From contig JAZBQD010000025.1 in assembly GCA_036583965.1 (NCBI GenBank), forward strand, positions 13,661,145 through 13,725,144: DNA of 64,000 nt, in the 5' to 3' direction. Below the pieces are notes generated by a model. The model was given only the letters and a program-made list of their open reading frames with translations. It was not told the origin of the DNA and ran no database searches. The stretch comes from Prunella strophiata (lineage: Eukaryota > Chordata > Aves > Passeriformes > Prunellidae). Each line of letters opens with the position of its first letter. Position 1 is the stretch's first letter. Shown in pieces: positions 1-14,300 of this stretch. Position numbers and translations under genes: made by a program.

Positions 1-3000
1 CTTCTCACTGTGCATTAAAGCAGAGAACAGGGATGTCTGGCAATCCCTGGCCTGCCTGCCCTTGGAAAAACCATGGGCTCTTGCTCTTCTTCAGAATAAA
101 GTCAAATTCTGGGAAAAGGCAATGCATCCTGTCAGCACAGCAGTCAGTGGCAGCTGAGGGTTCTCACCAGGTCTGCAGAAATGATGTACACAGCCAGCAG
201 CTGTCCCCACAGAGCCAGCACCTCTGGCCACAAAGCCTGTTCTTTACTTGTCTGTAGGAAAGAACCCTGATTCATTCAGTCAGTTTGTATTGATCCTCTT
301 TTTGTTATTTTTATGAGATCCTCTTTATGTTATTTTTATTAATTGTGAGGCAATTTCCCCTCTGTTTAAACTTCAGGAGATCTTGTTCAAGGATGTGTGA
401 CACTTCTCTCTGTGACAACTTTATTGGGTAATAGCCACAGACATTGTAGGTGTGCACAGTCAGTCAGACCTTCTATACTATGTGTGTTCCCATAAAAATG
501 ATTGGGTTTAAAGCATCATTGTAGCATTGTTGTGATTGTACCACAGGACCAAGCCGCCTAAAAGGCAGATGTGAACTGAAGGCAGATCAGTAAGTGTGCC
601 CTGATCCTCCCTGTCCTCCACGCCCAGCAGGGAGAAGCCAGACTGATGTCTGCCTGCCAAAGAAGACAGCGTAGAAGAGGAAAGCACAGATCCACTGAAG
701 TTCAATCAACAAATTATATGCAGATACCCCAGCTCTCATGGGAAATAGCCCTATCATATTTCCCTGGCATCCTAAACCAAACATGGCTCTTCTGTCACTC
801 GAATCACATTCTGCCCATGACAATGTCCTTGGCACAAGCTGTGGAAGTGCCCAGGCAGACAGTGCTGGGACTGCCCTTCAGTATGACATAGCCAGAGCTC
901 ATGGCCCTCTGGAGCCTCTGGTACCCCATCCCTGCCCCCAGATCTCCTAAAACAATGTCTAAGGACACTTTGTGCTGCTGCTATGAGCACCTAGTCATGC
1001 AGAAAGCAAGCTCCATTTATGGCACAGCTTCACAAGACAATCACTGAGGGCTTTCCTATTTTTTAGATTGTTTTAAAATACTCCACTGTGTGCAGCTTGG
1101 AGGGGTTTTGATCTGACTGTTTGTAAAGCAAAGGACAGTCCCTCTTAAAAGCAAGACTGAAGGTATAATGATGATATGACCATCCCTACTATTCTAATTC
1201 CAAAGGAGAAACTGTGTTTTTGTTAATTCATTAGCCTGTGCCACTAACTATCATTACTTAATTCTCATACACCAGTTCTAACTGGGATGTGAGATAATTT
1301 ATATATTTGATTGCTTTTTATTGTCAGAAGTTTCAGAACCCCATCTAGCCAGAAGTGAAAAAGTTCAAATGTTCTGCCAGGTATGGATGGCTCAGGTAGT
1401 TACTGGTAAGGGAAGATAATGAGGAAGATCATTGATGATTGCAAAAACAAAGTACAAATGTTCCACATATTAAGAAGCTGTTATGTCAAGTGTTTTTCCA
1501 GTGACTTGTGGGAGTGGCACACTCAAATGATGAAGATTACCTGTTCCAGCAAGGTCACTTCTGCTTCAATGTAATTAGTTACGCCAGGATTGATAAAGAA
1601 GAAAAAAGAATACAATCTGGAAATGAAGCATCATTACCTCATCACAAGATTATCTCCTTGAGCTCAGGCTTCCTCAAAATCCTAGAAGAGTCCAGTTCAT
1701 ACATAACGTAAGATTTTGTTCCTTCCTTTTCTGTGATACAGACATTCCTCTCAGTTCCCATCATTTTACAATCTCCTTTGCTTTTAATCTTAGGGTTTTT
1801 TTAAATAGGAATTCATTTTGTGAGGAATGTGACACTTCATTATGGCAGCCCCATGCTAGTAGATTTAATAATTCATATCTGCATTGGTCACTTTTAACTG
1901 AAACTATACATTCCAGGGCTGCTCCATTATTTTGTATTCTTGTGAGCCAGGAACAGCTTTTGCCTTCCCCAGTGATCTTCTGTTGTATTACCAACACACA
2001 GGGACTATATCTGTCAAGACTCCGAACATGCCCTGGAAAAAGAGTGAAGATCTCCTTACATTGATCTTGAGAATATTACAAAGTAGACTGGATGTGAAGA
2101 GTGAAACCCAACAGACTGCCACTAGAGCAGGACATAACAGACCCATCAACACAATACAGCAGTAAGTGCCCAGATATGCTGGGAACACAGCCTGTACAGT
2201 GCCAGAACAGTGGGGTTATGACTTCCCTTAGAGCCCTTAGAATTGTCCATCACGGCACACCACAGGGCCAATGGTAATGGTAATCCTGGTACCAGCTCAT
2301 GACAGTAGAAAAGCAAATGCAAGTTCCAGAACAGAGTGAACAGCTGTATTTCTAGCTGAATTAATAAATTCTTACTAGTATTACTATTATTTCATTTACA
2401 AAATAATTTTGGCAATCTATCAGCCTTTAAAGCATTAGTGTTGGTGTGGGATCAAGTTACCCACACCTGCAACAGGAAGAAGCAGCTGTATGCAGCTGGT
2501 AGATGAGCCAGGGACAGAGCAGGGACCTCTTCTCCATTCAGCCTGCAGCAGAGCCTCAGACACAGTGTAAAGCACTGCTGTCACACCCAGCTTGGACATG
2601 CACTTCACAGCCTGACCCATCAGGGAAGTGGAACAAAAAGGCCTAATGGCAGTGACTGGTCAGCACCCTGCAAATTGGCTCCATCCAGAGCTTGGAACTT
2701 CTGCTGCTGTAGGGCACACACCAGGAGCATTCATGCATTTTCTGATTACAGATCGACATGGGTAAGTGCACTTAGCTGTCCAGCCGGTGAGGTCAGAGCA
2801 ACTGCAGAGTTAAAACAACAAAACCCAAGCTGACAGTGCTGTAGGCACAGTGCCTTTGCACATGCTGAGATCACCTGCCACCATGGCACTCAAACAGCAG
2901 TGGCCAGAGCTTTACCACAGAAGGAGAAGCACTTTGATCTCATCTAAGTTGTTTTGCTATCCGCTGTCAGGTGGACTTTGTTACGAAGCTGAGCAACAGG

Positions 3001-6000
3001 ACTTGAAGGAGCAATTTGAAGGGGTCCCAATGGTCCTCAAGAAATAAGGACACCCGTGTATGATCAAGGACAAAAATGAGACCACTGGGTATTCTTTGCT
3101 CCTCAGAAGGCAGCACTTCTACAAAGATAAACCATCACATGGTACTTTACAAGTTTTTCTACAGCACCTCTCCATAGTCTCTGAAACCTGGAAAGGCAAA
3201 GAGGCCGAACAGCTGCAGAGGAATAAGATAAAGAGCTCTGAGGCTGCCAAGCACCCTGTCCTCTTTATAAAGACATTTCTGATGCCAAGTGGAACATTCA
3301 GTGGAATTTGGCAACAGGCATACCAAAACACAGATTCAAGATGAAAGGCAACAAGCAGTAAGAGAAAATAGCTTGTCAGAAAGCAAGTCTGACAATCTGC
3401 ACTTATCCTGTACTGTGAAAGCTGTGGAACCAGCAAGTTCCAGGCTGTGCAGGTGCCAGACATGCTCACAGTTCATCATGGACACAGGTATGCAAAGGGC
3501 TTAGGTCTGTTACTATGATATATTCTCCACACTCACCCAGGGGTAGCCCAGCAGTGTAACATGCTTGTCCTGGGCAAAGCAGCCATGCTAAAGCCTGCTC
3601 AGCACAAGCATCTGCAGTGTGCTGTGCAATTAGCCTGTGCTGTGGAGATTGATTGACAAAAATTCCTACATGCCAGGCATGGCAGTGTGGTGCAGGTTCA
3701 GAGAGTGGAGCAGAGGCCCTTGAATACATAAAAGCAGCAGGAAACAATGAGACAACAGGCTGGAATGAGCTTCACAGTCCCTGTGAAGTCACAGTCCCTG
3801 TTTTACCTTTGAGGTAAAACCTCGTGCCTTTATAAGAGAAGTATCTTTTCCTGACAGGCAGACTAATTCTAGCATAGATTCTCGAACAACAGCTCCCAGT
3901 TTTACTCCCTGTGACTGTAGTGAGTTCTGCTTTACCCTTGAACTCTGTGATTTATCTTGAAACCAATTGTCCTTTCCATAACCATCACGTGCCTTGGGGC
4001 AAGGCTTCTAGCAAAAAAAATATTTATTATTGAAAACATGGAAGTTCACAAAATTGACTTCAAGCAGCTCAGACAACAAAGGCAGATGACATATCTGCTG
4101 CAAATTCCAAGAAGAGAAAAGTACTGCTTTTATGGTATCAGGAACACCTGAATGAGACATTAATAATCTCTTTAATCATAATTACAGAAGCTGTCCTTCT
4201 CTTTTCCTGAAATGAATGAACACATTGGTAGTTGGCCCTCAAACCCTCCCTAGCTAAATTAGTATTTAGCTAGACTGGACTTCAAACCAGACTGATGAAA
4301 GCCTTTGTTTCCTTTTGCTATTGCTGTAGTAAAAAGCATAATGACCAGGGATGCTCCTCTTGGCACAGGAATTTGCTCTGCATAAAAGATTATAAACCAT
4401 CCCAGGTTCAGCTCATCTAAAATAAAGCTGCATAAGATGAGCCAGATGGCCCTACTCTGCAACCCTCACTTGGTCCTGAGGGAAATATACTATAACCTAA
4501 GAGGTCTTTCCCAGATTTTACTTTGATGACTTTGGAACAGGAATATTTTTGCCCTGAGTCATGAAGAATCTACTCCTATCTATAAGTATAATGGCAGAAT
4601 TGTCTCTGTCCAACAATGGGGGCAGTTCCTGGCATCTTCTCGTAGAAGTCAGTCCCTCACAGTCCCTCCGCTGCCAAAATCTTGCCATGTAACTCCGACA
4701 CAGGACAACGCTGTCTGCTCCACCTATTCTTCTGCTTCTCCTGGCCCCTGCCCCCTTCCTCTGCAGCAGGTCATGGAGGGGAGCATGGAACCCATCAGGT
4801 AAACAAAGGGGCTAAGAATCCAGATCACACTGGATAGTGCCTTTAACTGATACACACACCTTTGGCACTAGCTCCATTGTCATCTAACTCCTTCCGGTAT
4901 TTATTAATGAAACCCTCCTGATTGTTGATTCATTTGATTGTTAAAGCTTGTGGAACTTGTGCTGTTATTATTCATTGTTATTAATGTTCACAACTCAACC
5001 TGTTTCTTTCCAATATGCTCCACAGAGGAAATCGAAGGCTGAAGCCAATCATTGCAGTAAATGAGTGATGGAGATGCTGGAGGACAGGACAGAGCCCGTT
5101 GCTCTGGGACTGAGGCAGGTTTTGGGAAGGACGTTAATCTTCAAGCACAGGGGCTGCAAAATGGGTAGCTGTTTCAAGTGGGTTCTCTGGTGTGTGCAGT
5201 GCTTGCTTAGTTAAGTCACCAGGGAGCATCACCCTAACAAAATTGTCTGTGCACAGAACCAGTGACCCAGGCCAGATTCTGATCTGTGTGCAGAAAGGTT
5301 CAACACAACAACCCACACAGATGCTACAGGCCACATACAAAGCCTTGCAGAAAACACATCTCCATGTGATGGCTGAGGATGTACTAAGGAAAAGCAGAGC
5401 TGGATAACCTCTGGAAGTTCTCTTCACTCCTCTGCAAGGCATAGGACAACACCAGAAGGATACAGCTGGTGGTATCCCAGACCTCAGGAGTGCAAGACCC
5501 CAGTGTGCTGAGTCAGAGGAAACAGCATGCTGCTTGCTTTAGCATGCTCCCTCTCATCCCCTTCTGCAAGTCTCCTTCACCTTTTCACAGCCTCTTTGCT
5601 GCAAAAATGTTTGCCCATTCTTGTATCGCATATAAAACGCCACAGGCTAGGATGGTCCTGCTCCTGCCTGTTTGGTAGTTGGAATGCTTCTAAATCTTCA
5701 GCAGTGTTGTTATACCAGCTCTCCAGAACAATGTATTTGTTCAAGTTATATCTTTGAAGTCTACAGAGCCATCACATACCATATTCAAACCATTATTCAT
5801 CTCAAACAGAGAATTCTGCAAAGCAAGAGGAAATAAAAGAGAGTTTAACACAGCTTTACTAAAATGGAATTTGCCAAAGACTCACAGAAAAATGGATTTA
5901 ATTAGGGCTGCTAATGGGGAACAGTTTGTTCCTGTGATTTAAAACAGAAGTTAGATAGTGCCTGTAAATCCAATATTTTTAAATTATATATAGGGGGTTA

Positions 6001-9000
6001 TTTCTCATTTCTACCTTAATTATAAAAATCCATCTTTATGAATCACAATTTTAAGGCAAATAAAGCAAAGGCAGTAAAAATGATGTTTTAGTTAATAAAA
6101 CTTTTAAGAACTCACCAAAGAAGCAAAAGACTTCAGCATGGATAAAACAGACTTAACATAGCAAATCATAGTTGCAGGCAGTCCTCTGGATACTACTTGA
6201 GAACAGCTTAATAACAAGGTTAATTTTTTTACTTGGGAATAGGTGTGTAAAGGAAGGTGTGTTCTGTTACAAGAAATGAAACCAGGTGTTGATTTTAGGG
6301 AATAATGGGAATGTTCTGCATTTAATTTCACAGCTAGGTCTATCTAAGTTGCAGGCATTAATTGGCCTGACATGTTCCAGATAATAATCCCAAATTCTAG
6401 AATTCTCTGCTACCCATTCTTGCACTGACTACTGTAAAATTTTCTGAATTGCCTGCAAATTATTAGTCCTGATTAAAGGGGATACAATTATAGAACTGTG
6501 AGACTCTTCTGCAGCCTTTGTTACAACTAACAAATGTTGGTTTTGTGAAATTTCTCCTGTTAGCTGGCTCTGACCACATGACCTAAGTAAATGAAAGTAC
6601 TGAAAAGTACTGAATCATTTAATTACAAATAGCCCAAACAATTGATAAGTAAGCTGGGCCTAGCTGCTGTCACTGCTGCAGATTCTTCACCAACCATACT
6701 ACATTTTAATATTATACCTTGGATCAGAACAGAATCAATGAGTGAAGTTCAAACGTGGCACATTTCCTATTTCTCTGACAGCTTATTTCATGGATCACAG
6801 GGACCAAAGTACAGCTGCTTATTCAACAGAGGAAAGAATGAATCAATTTTCATTCTTTAACACACTGTGTGACCTATTCTCTTATGCTCTATCCTTTACA
6901 ATGGCTTAAGTCTCTTCAAGACCTTCAAATTTGTCAGATAGAGAAAATTTAAAATAATGACAAAATGCCTTGCCCTAGGCTGCTTCCAACTGACTGACTG
7001 CTCTGCTGGTAATAAGTCCAAATGGAAGCGATTAGGTCACTCAGGTTGAATTAAACAGACAAATTATAGTCCTAGATCATTAAAAATGAACCAATCTTCT
7101 GGAAGATTTCTGTGATTTCACTCCAAGCTCCCCACAAAAGGCACTGGATGCCACAAAGCTTTTGATCCTCATGTGCTCCAGTTTCTTCCCTTACTTCAAA
7201 CATGAAGGACTAACATGACAGGATGGTAGCCAGGCAGCAGCTGCTGACCTGCACATTGCACAGGTTGCTCCTGTGTCTGCCCTGCACGGCAGCACTGAGG
7301 CCAACTTAGGGCACCAAGGCCAGCAGGCAGACAGACATAGGAGTACAGGGCCCCCTCCCAACCCACTGTCCCAAAGATCCTGCCACATTAAGGGGATACC
7401 AGAGCTCCACTAGTCTGCTTACCCCACCAGACTCCCTCAAGCTAGCAGATAATGTCACAGTCCTTTAGGCACTGCCAGTTGGGCAGAATTAATACAATGA
7501 AATGCATAATTTTTCAATGTGATTTTTTTTTTTTTTAATTTAGAAATAGCCCTAGGTATTGTGGTTTAAAATACCTTCTGTGTACCCTGTGTTTGTCTTC
7601 TTTTACTGTTAACCCCAGTTCACTAGTGACACTTGCATAGTTCCTATCATTGATAACTTCATATCAGCCTGTGCTTTTTACTGTAATCAATTTTCAGGTA
7701 CAGAAGCTTATATTCTGAAAAGGAGACCAGAGCACAGGGGAGAGTGCTGTGGTCACTCTCGGCAGCCACGGGCACCACAGGCACCATGCTGGCACCCGAG
7801 TCAAGGCAGCAGGGCCCCCTGCAGTGCCAAGGGCAGTGGGCAGCAGCCTGGCACCAAAACAGAGGGGTAGCTAAAGTGCCAGACAGATGGTGGGCCTGAC
7901 AGCACAGCCTGAAGTAGAAACTCTGAAAGCAACGAATTAAGACACTTTACCGGCAAAGAGGATTTCTGGATCTCCTTTTTCAAACTCTCCTCCTGCCTCA
8001 TTCTACTTTATGACTGACCCCATGAGGTTTGCCTGGCCTTAAGACATAAAAGTAATAAATCTGGCCTTACCAGGATATTACCCAGATGAAACACACATAT
8101 CACAGCCAGCTTTTATTTGCTTCTCTCTCTGCATATCCAGTACTTCAAATCTAGGACTTTCAAAGCAGTGGATTTGACAAATATCAGTACTTCAGGACAC
8201 GTGGGCAGACAAATTGCTTTTTCCAGTTCATAAAATGAATCTGGGACAAGCATGGGTCACTAAATGGTCACAGCAAATGTTCTAGTCCAGACCTGTGTTT
8301 AAGTAGGCCATGAGATGTAGCAGAGGTTGCTGGTTTGCTTTGTTTTCCCCTGAGAGACTAATTTTCCTTTTTTATTTTTCTGCCTTTTGTGAAAGAAGAC
8401 CAAAGACCCATCACAGCTCAGGATGGCTCAGCAGTAGTAGCCATTCCACTTGCTGCTACAGTGTAGAAGCAAACAGGACAGTCAGCTTGTGAGAGCTGCT
8501 GGCTAAACTGTGAACTCTTCGGTATCTGCCATCTCTTTTCTTACCCAGCCAGGAGTGCACTGCAGCTAAAGAAAACACCTGAACTTCCCACTGATCAGGT
8601 TTTGGCACAGTTCTGGAGGACTGTAATGTGAAATGGAGGCTGAGCAGCCAGCAGGTAGTAGACAGTCAGATGCTGAACAAGTGGATTTGGATGACGCTCA
8701 CCAGATCAGTTTTGGGTGCACTTATGAGAACTGTGCATGAGCATACACTACCATAGAGGTTATGCTCAGCCTGCCCATCACCAACACCCATTTGTCCCCT
8801 GGGAAATGGAGACAAATGCCCACTATGCTCTGCTGAAGTAATGTTCACAACGTAGTTCTAACAAAACCTTTTCCCTTCATACTGTACAAATTAACAGTCC
8901 GCAACATTTGAAAAATGGCCCTAATCCCTGTGCACATGGGGAGTTGGTTCCCAGTGCAAAGTGCCTAGATTATGACAACAATATATACTTCAAGTGGGTG

Positions 9001-10600
9001 AAAATTAATGAATAACAACACCCTGACAGTGCTGCTATTCCTGAGTGCTTAGGAGCTGGGTAAAACTGACAGTGCAAGATGAATATGGCACTGAGATGTT
9101 ACTATGCATAGCTGGTCAGGAGAATCCTGACTTACTTGCCATTACAGACTGGGTTAATTCTAAAGGCTGCATTTGATTCTGAGCCATAGTTGCTCTCTGA
9201 GGAAATAGGGAAGGGTCAATCATATGAATTGCAGGCTCACATTTATGAAGAAAGCATCAGGTGATCCTAGAAACAAAGGATGCAAATTTTCCTGTTGCCT
9301 CTGCGTCCCCAAGAGCGGGCTGACTCCCCTGCCCATCCCTGGAGGATCCAGCCAAATGGAAGTGGACAACTCACCTAAAACTGCAGTCAGGAAGGCAGGA
9401 CTGTCCCCAGCTAGAGGGATCACCATCACACACCAAATATTCATTAGCCCATTTTCATAGCATGAGCATCACAGGGTGCCAGGGAAATTATTTGCTATCA
9501 GGCTGACAGAGGAAAGCCAGTGTGATGCCAGGATCACATGTGGCTCTTTACCAGGAATCCTGTGGAGCCCAGATGTACTCAGGATTTCAACAGGCTTCAG
9601 AGACACTCCTGGAGCACAACCCCACCTGCTAGTTCAGAGCAGCGGTGGAACACAGACACTGCTCCACAAGGACTCTGATCATGATCTCAACAACTACTCA
9701 CTTTGTCTGCTACAGGCTTTTCAGAAGCATCTGCTAATGGCTGTGGCCAAAAAAAGGCCCTAAGTCAGCCAGCCTCCCATACCTCAAGGAGTTTTCTCTC
9801 AGATTGCTTCCATGGTGGTGCTGAGGGTCCTTCCATGGCTTGTCACTGCCAGTAGCCAACAGCAGTACTTCCCAAGCTCAACAGAGGATCCCCAGCAAGG
9901 GGAGTCCCTCTGTCTCAGTTACCTCTGCCCATCCCTCTGCAGTGCTGCGGCACGTCCCCTACACCTGCAGCATCAGGTAGGCTACATCATCAGAGAAGGC
10001 TTGGCCTGCAGCAGCAGCCAAGGGTCACTCATTCCCCAATACTTGACACAGCTGCATCTTGTTCCCACTTCAGTTTAAATGCAATCAAGGGCAGATCTTC
10101 CCTGTCCTCAGAAGATATAGAGCATGTCCCTTGCACCTGCACCTCTTTCCAGGAGTAGAGATTTCATATGATAATAACCTTGCAGTACATTGTCCTGGTG
10201 AAATCATGGTCGCAGTGATGTCAGTATGGTCTCTGAGCCTCTTACCCCAGGAACCCTCCTCCCCAGGAGAAGCCGGTTCCTGTAATTACTAAGTGGAGTC
10301 ATATTAGAGGAAAACTAATCAGCTTGCTGGATGCCAACAAATTAAATATTAATCTAACTATTGTGAAAACAAAAATATTCATCTTCAGATATTTTCTGGC
10401 ACAAGTGTCAAAATCAGAGTGGAACTAAGACTTTATTCATTTTCCATTATCAACTTAGATAAAAACACTCAGAAAAATGGGCAATGATGTGCAGAAACCA
10501 CTCAGCACAGATAATTACTGAGTAAGTTTAGGCAGCTAATCACTTCTAGAATATGCTTCAGATCAAGATAACTGACTGGCTTGTTTCCTTGCCTTGTTAA
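1..10600. other. Intergenic DNA, no gene recognised
   Basis: Both strands were read for exons with plausible splice sites and for recognisable protein families, and none was found. Open frames here are 60-95 codons, overlap one another on both strands and have no conserved motif. Composition is ordinary, moderately AT-rich, with short A/T runs (for example a T14 run at 7523-7536). If the human order holds, this side faces the large gene-poor interval upstream of KDM8. Distal enhancers could be present but cannot be recognised from a single sequence. Confidence 0.6.
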
Positions 10601-11380
10601 ATCAGGCAGATTCTCAGCTTTGCTTAATGGGCATGGACCTCCCAGAGTCAGCTTTTTTAACTAACAATAGGGCTGTCTGGCAGTCATGCTTATCCCACCA
10701 GTCAGCAGCAGGACTGGGAGATGGTGTCCCTACATCAGGAGAGCAAGACACAGCAGAGGCAACAGTGGCAGTTGGGGCAGGCAGTGGGCAGGGCAGGGAC
10801 AGAGCATCTTCAGGGCAGAGTAGAGCATCTGTGGCAGCGGACAGACAGAGAGCCACAAGCAAGGACATGTTGAAGAAGGATGAGCAGCTGCAGTGGCAAC
10901 AGTGGGACAGGAAGACCAACTGAGGGAAGATGTAGCCTTGCAGGGGGCCACTCCCTGCAGCATACCAGCTCTGGCCTTCATGGCACACACAATGAGGAGC
11001 TCTTGGGGCTGCCCAGGAGCAGCTCCTGCACAGCACTCACACCCACCCCGCCCAATGCCACCAGCCGCAGGCAGAGAAAGGAACAATACTGAGACCAATG
11101 GATTCTCCTTTTGGGGAATCACTGCAGGCAAGAGGCAGTTTTCCACAGCTCTTCCTCTGGCATGTCAGGCCCAACCTTCCCAGGACTGCAAGTCCACGAG
11201 CTTTACACTGCAGTTTCAACAAAGGCCTGAGTGCTGCCGGCAGCCACAACAGCAAGCAGGAAGGCAAGCTCCGGCTGGCTGTGGGACAGGTGCCATGGAT
11301 GCCAGCGGTGCACCAGGGACAGCGAGAGAGGCACCCACCTGAGCCAGAACACACTCAGCTGCAGTCTGCATAGTCTGTAC
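10600..11380. other. Stop-poor, GC-richer intergenic patch
   Basis: Overlapping open frames of 105-149 codons occur on both strands in nearly all phases. The block is rich in CAG/CTG-type triplets and therefore poor in stop codons. No frame shows a recognisable domain, no frame stands out over the others, and no splice-site pattern was seen. I read this as compositional rather than coding. A lncRNA or a decayed GC-rich repeat remains possible. Confidence 0.4.
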
Positions 11381-14300
11381 TCACCAGCACCTCACTACTG
11401 CACTTTATTCAGAATGGAAAAAACTCCCCTTTATACTTCAAGTCAGTAGCCCTTACAGTTCTCAATTTACATTGGAGTTTTCCTTCGAACTAAGGCAGGA
11501 ATTATTTTTACAATAGCATTCATGGATATTCTCTCTTCTCCTTAATTATTAACTTTGCTGTAGTAAAGAAAAGGTGTTTAGGAATTCCATCAATATAAAC
11601 AAATCTTTTGCATTAAAGTACTGAACTAAAGATCTTCTAATGAAGAAGCAGCATTCACTTTTGCTTTATTTAAATGAATGAAAGGATAACTATAGTTCTG
11701 TGATGCTCTTGTGCAGCTTTTTAAATTTGAAAGCCTGCCAGAAATTATGCCTAACTTATTATCTGCTTTATTATACCAATCCTAAAAGATAGGAGTGGAG
11801 TGAAATAAACTGGGAGTTTAAAGAGCCCTTCAGGCCCTTCGGCAAGACACAGGCCTTCAGAGATGGCAGCAGCTGTGTTAGTTAACATGGTGCTCAGTAC
11901 ACTGTTTTGAAATGACAGTGTCTCTTCCTGTCAAGAACTGTGCACCAGCTGAACCCTTCAGTGATGTCACAGAATGCTGCTTGGCAGGCTCTGTTCACAG
12001 CAGTGCTAGAACTGCTTTGGAGACAAATGAAGAAATTCCATATTTACTTCCCTTAGCACATTCTGTGTCCATCATTTCTTTGGTCATAATGATGAGCCTG
12101 TATTCTGTGGAATGCTGAGCTGCACTATTTCTCATCCTTAAGATCCCCATCAGGTAGAATGCTATGGGGAAGTGCCAGCCATGGATTTTTCAGAGTGGTC
12201 CCCAAGATTTGCCTTACCATTTAAAATGCATCTCTCTAGAGATACACAAACTAAAGCAGTAGCTGTTCCTGGGGATTACATATCCCAAGGCACCTCTCAC
12301 AGCTGTTTATAAATTACACTGCTAAACAGGGATTGCCAGAGCTTCTTCTTCCACCAGTGTTTTTTATTTTGATCCAGTCTGACCCTGACAAACAGTAGCT
12401 TCCCTGAAAAAGTCATAGTCTGTTCTGTTTTCTAAGTAATCAGCAATCTTTTGTCCATCTCGATTTAGGAAATCCACAATCTTTGGGTGTATTCTGCTTA
12501 GGATCCCAAGGACTTGGCACATGATACTGACAGAAGCCAGTGAATTATTCCAGCTAAGCCTAAAAACAACTCGAGCTTTTGTCAATATAAACCAAAAATG
12601 ACCATGCTCTCATTCTGGAAGAAACTGTGGTATTAGAAAGCATAGGTTTGACAAGACAACCTAAAACCTACACTCTTCAGATTCCAGTAGGTCTATGCCA
12701 TATTAATTATTTATCAACATGTTTTCTTAAAGTAGTGTCTCTGTGCCTTTAATTTTCAATTCCCTTAATGCTAGGAGGATCTCTGCTGGCAACACATAAA
12801 TTATTAACAGAGTTAAAACAATATTTGTTTTACTCCAAAAACATTTTTGAATGCTGTCCTCATACCAGTTAGGTTTTTCTGAAACTTAAATGAAGGTCTC
12901 TAATTTCCTCCAGACTCATGGCTGAGGCACAGGCTTCGCTGGGCCTTTGATTTGGCTGTGGGAGCACATGTGGCACCACATCCTCACACTGTTCATCCCA
13001 CTGGCACTGGGGGAGTGATCAAGAAAAACAGCTGTGATGAGGCAGGAGAAACAGCAGCATGTCTGTAATTGGGAATTTCAGTTGCTGAGTTCAGAGGTTC
13101 TGTTTTTCTAGTGACTGTTCCACATTTTTTTATTTCAGCAGCTGTCCCTAGGCTCAGCAGAGAGAGCCCATGCTTCACTCTGCTTGGAAATACTTTCCTC
13201 CTAACAAAGAAAAATATAGTGCAGTTCCTTTAATCTACAAGAGAGCCATTTCAATTCAGCAAAAGGATACTTGAAACATCATGGGTTTAAGAATTTTATG
13301 CAATCTCAGCCACTTCTCTCTCTGCCAGGGAGCATATAAAAAATTAAAACCCCAAATATTGCTTCTTGCTCTTCTAGGCCCTAATTACAAATACATTTTC
13401 AAAAGGAGGAGTCAACTTAAGCCTAATATTGTGCGAAATCTCATACTTTCAATACAGTCTTCCCTTGATGTGGATTGGTAATTGGAGCTGTGGAATCAAT
13501 TTTTCCCACACTTGAAATACTCAAATGAGTATGAAATGTGTTGCATTTGTTCCATGCACGTTTACAGTTCTGCACTTTGCTTGGAGTGGAATGATCATTC
13601 TGATGTATTTTTTATAACAGAGCAACATTTCCTCAGACTTTGATGTTTCATGTACAGAGCTATTATAACCATTTGCCATTTAGGTGCATGATCCATGGCT
13701 AATCTCCAAAGCTTTGATGCATGCAATAATTATTACTATTTATGTCATTGCACCATATTTAAAATATGAACATTTCATTGTAAGTCTACAGCTAACAGAA
13801 AAGAAAGACAACCAGTCCACACCAAGACAGGAAATTCCCTGTTGGTAAACATCTGAAAGTGTGTAAGATGGCATTCCACAAGGCTCCAGTGAGGCACTGA
13901 CTGTGAGTGCAAGGGCTCTGAGAGCAGCAGGGTGATGCAATGTGTGTGCTGGCCTCTGCACAGAGAACAGCTCTGGGAAATTGAGCACTGGGGTCTCCAG
14001 ATGCCATATTCCGACAATATGTTTTTGAAGTTTCATCCTGAACTCAGGCACATGGCATGTTTCAGCAGCTCCTGCACCTAGGCCTCTGAGTAATTTTATC
14101 TGTGCCCTGTGTCACTGCCATTCTGGAGACCAATATTCATTCAAACCATGGTTTCCAGACCTGACTAAGCAGAACACCTGTAAGTGCCTCAGAGCTCTCT
14201 CCTGCCTTTTTATGAAATCTGTGTCTGAATAGATTGTTAATTGGGACATTGTCATGATGTTTTCAATGAGGGCTGAAAATGTGTGTGCCTGTATTAACAC

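Noticed and set aside
10614..11373. Overlapping 105-149-codon frames on both strands
   Set aside because: Open in most phases at once because of stop-poor CAG/CTG-rich composition. No frame has a recognisable domain or splice structure.
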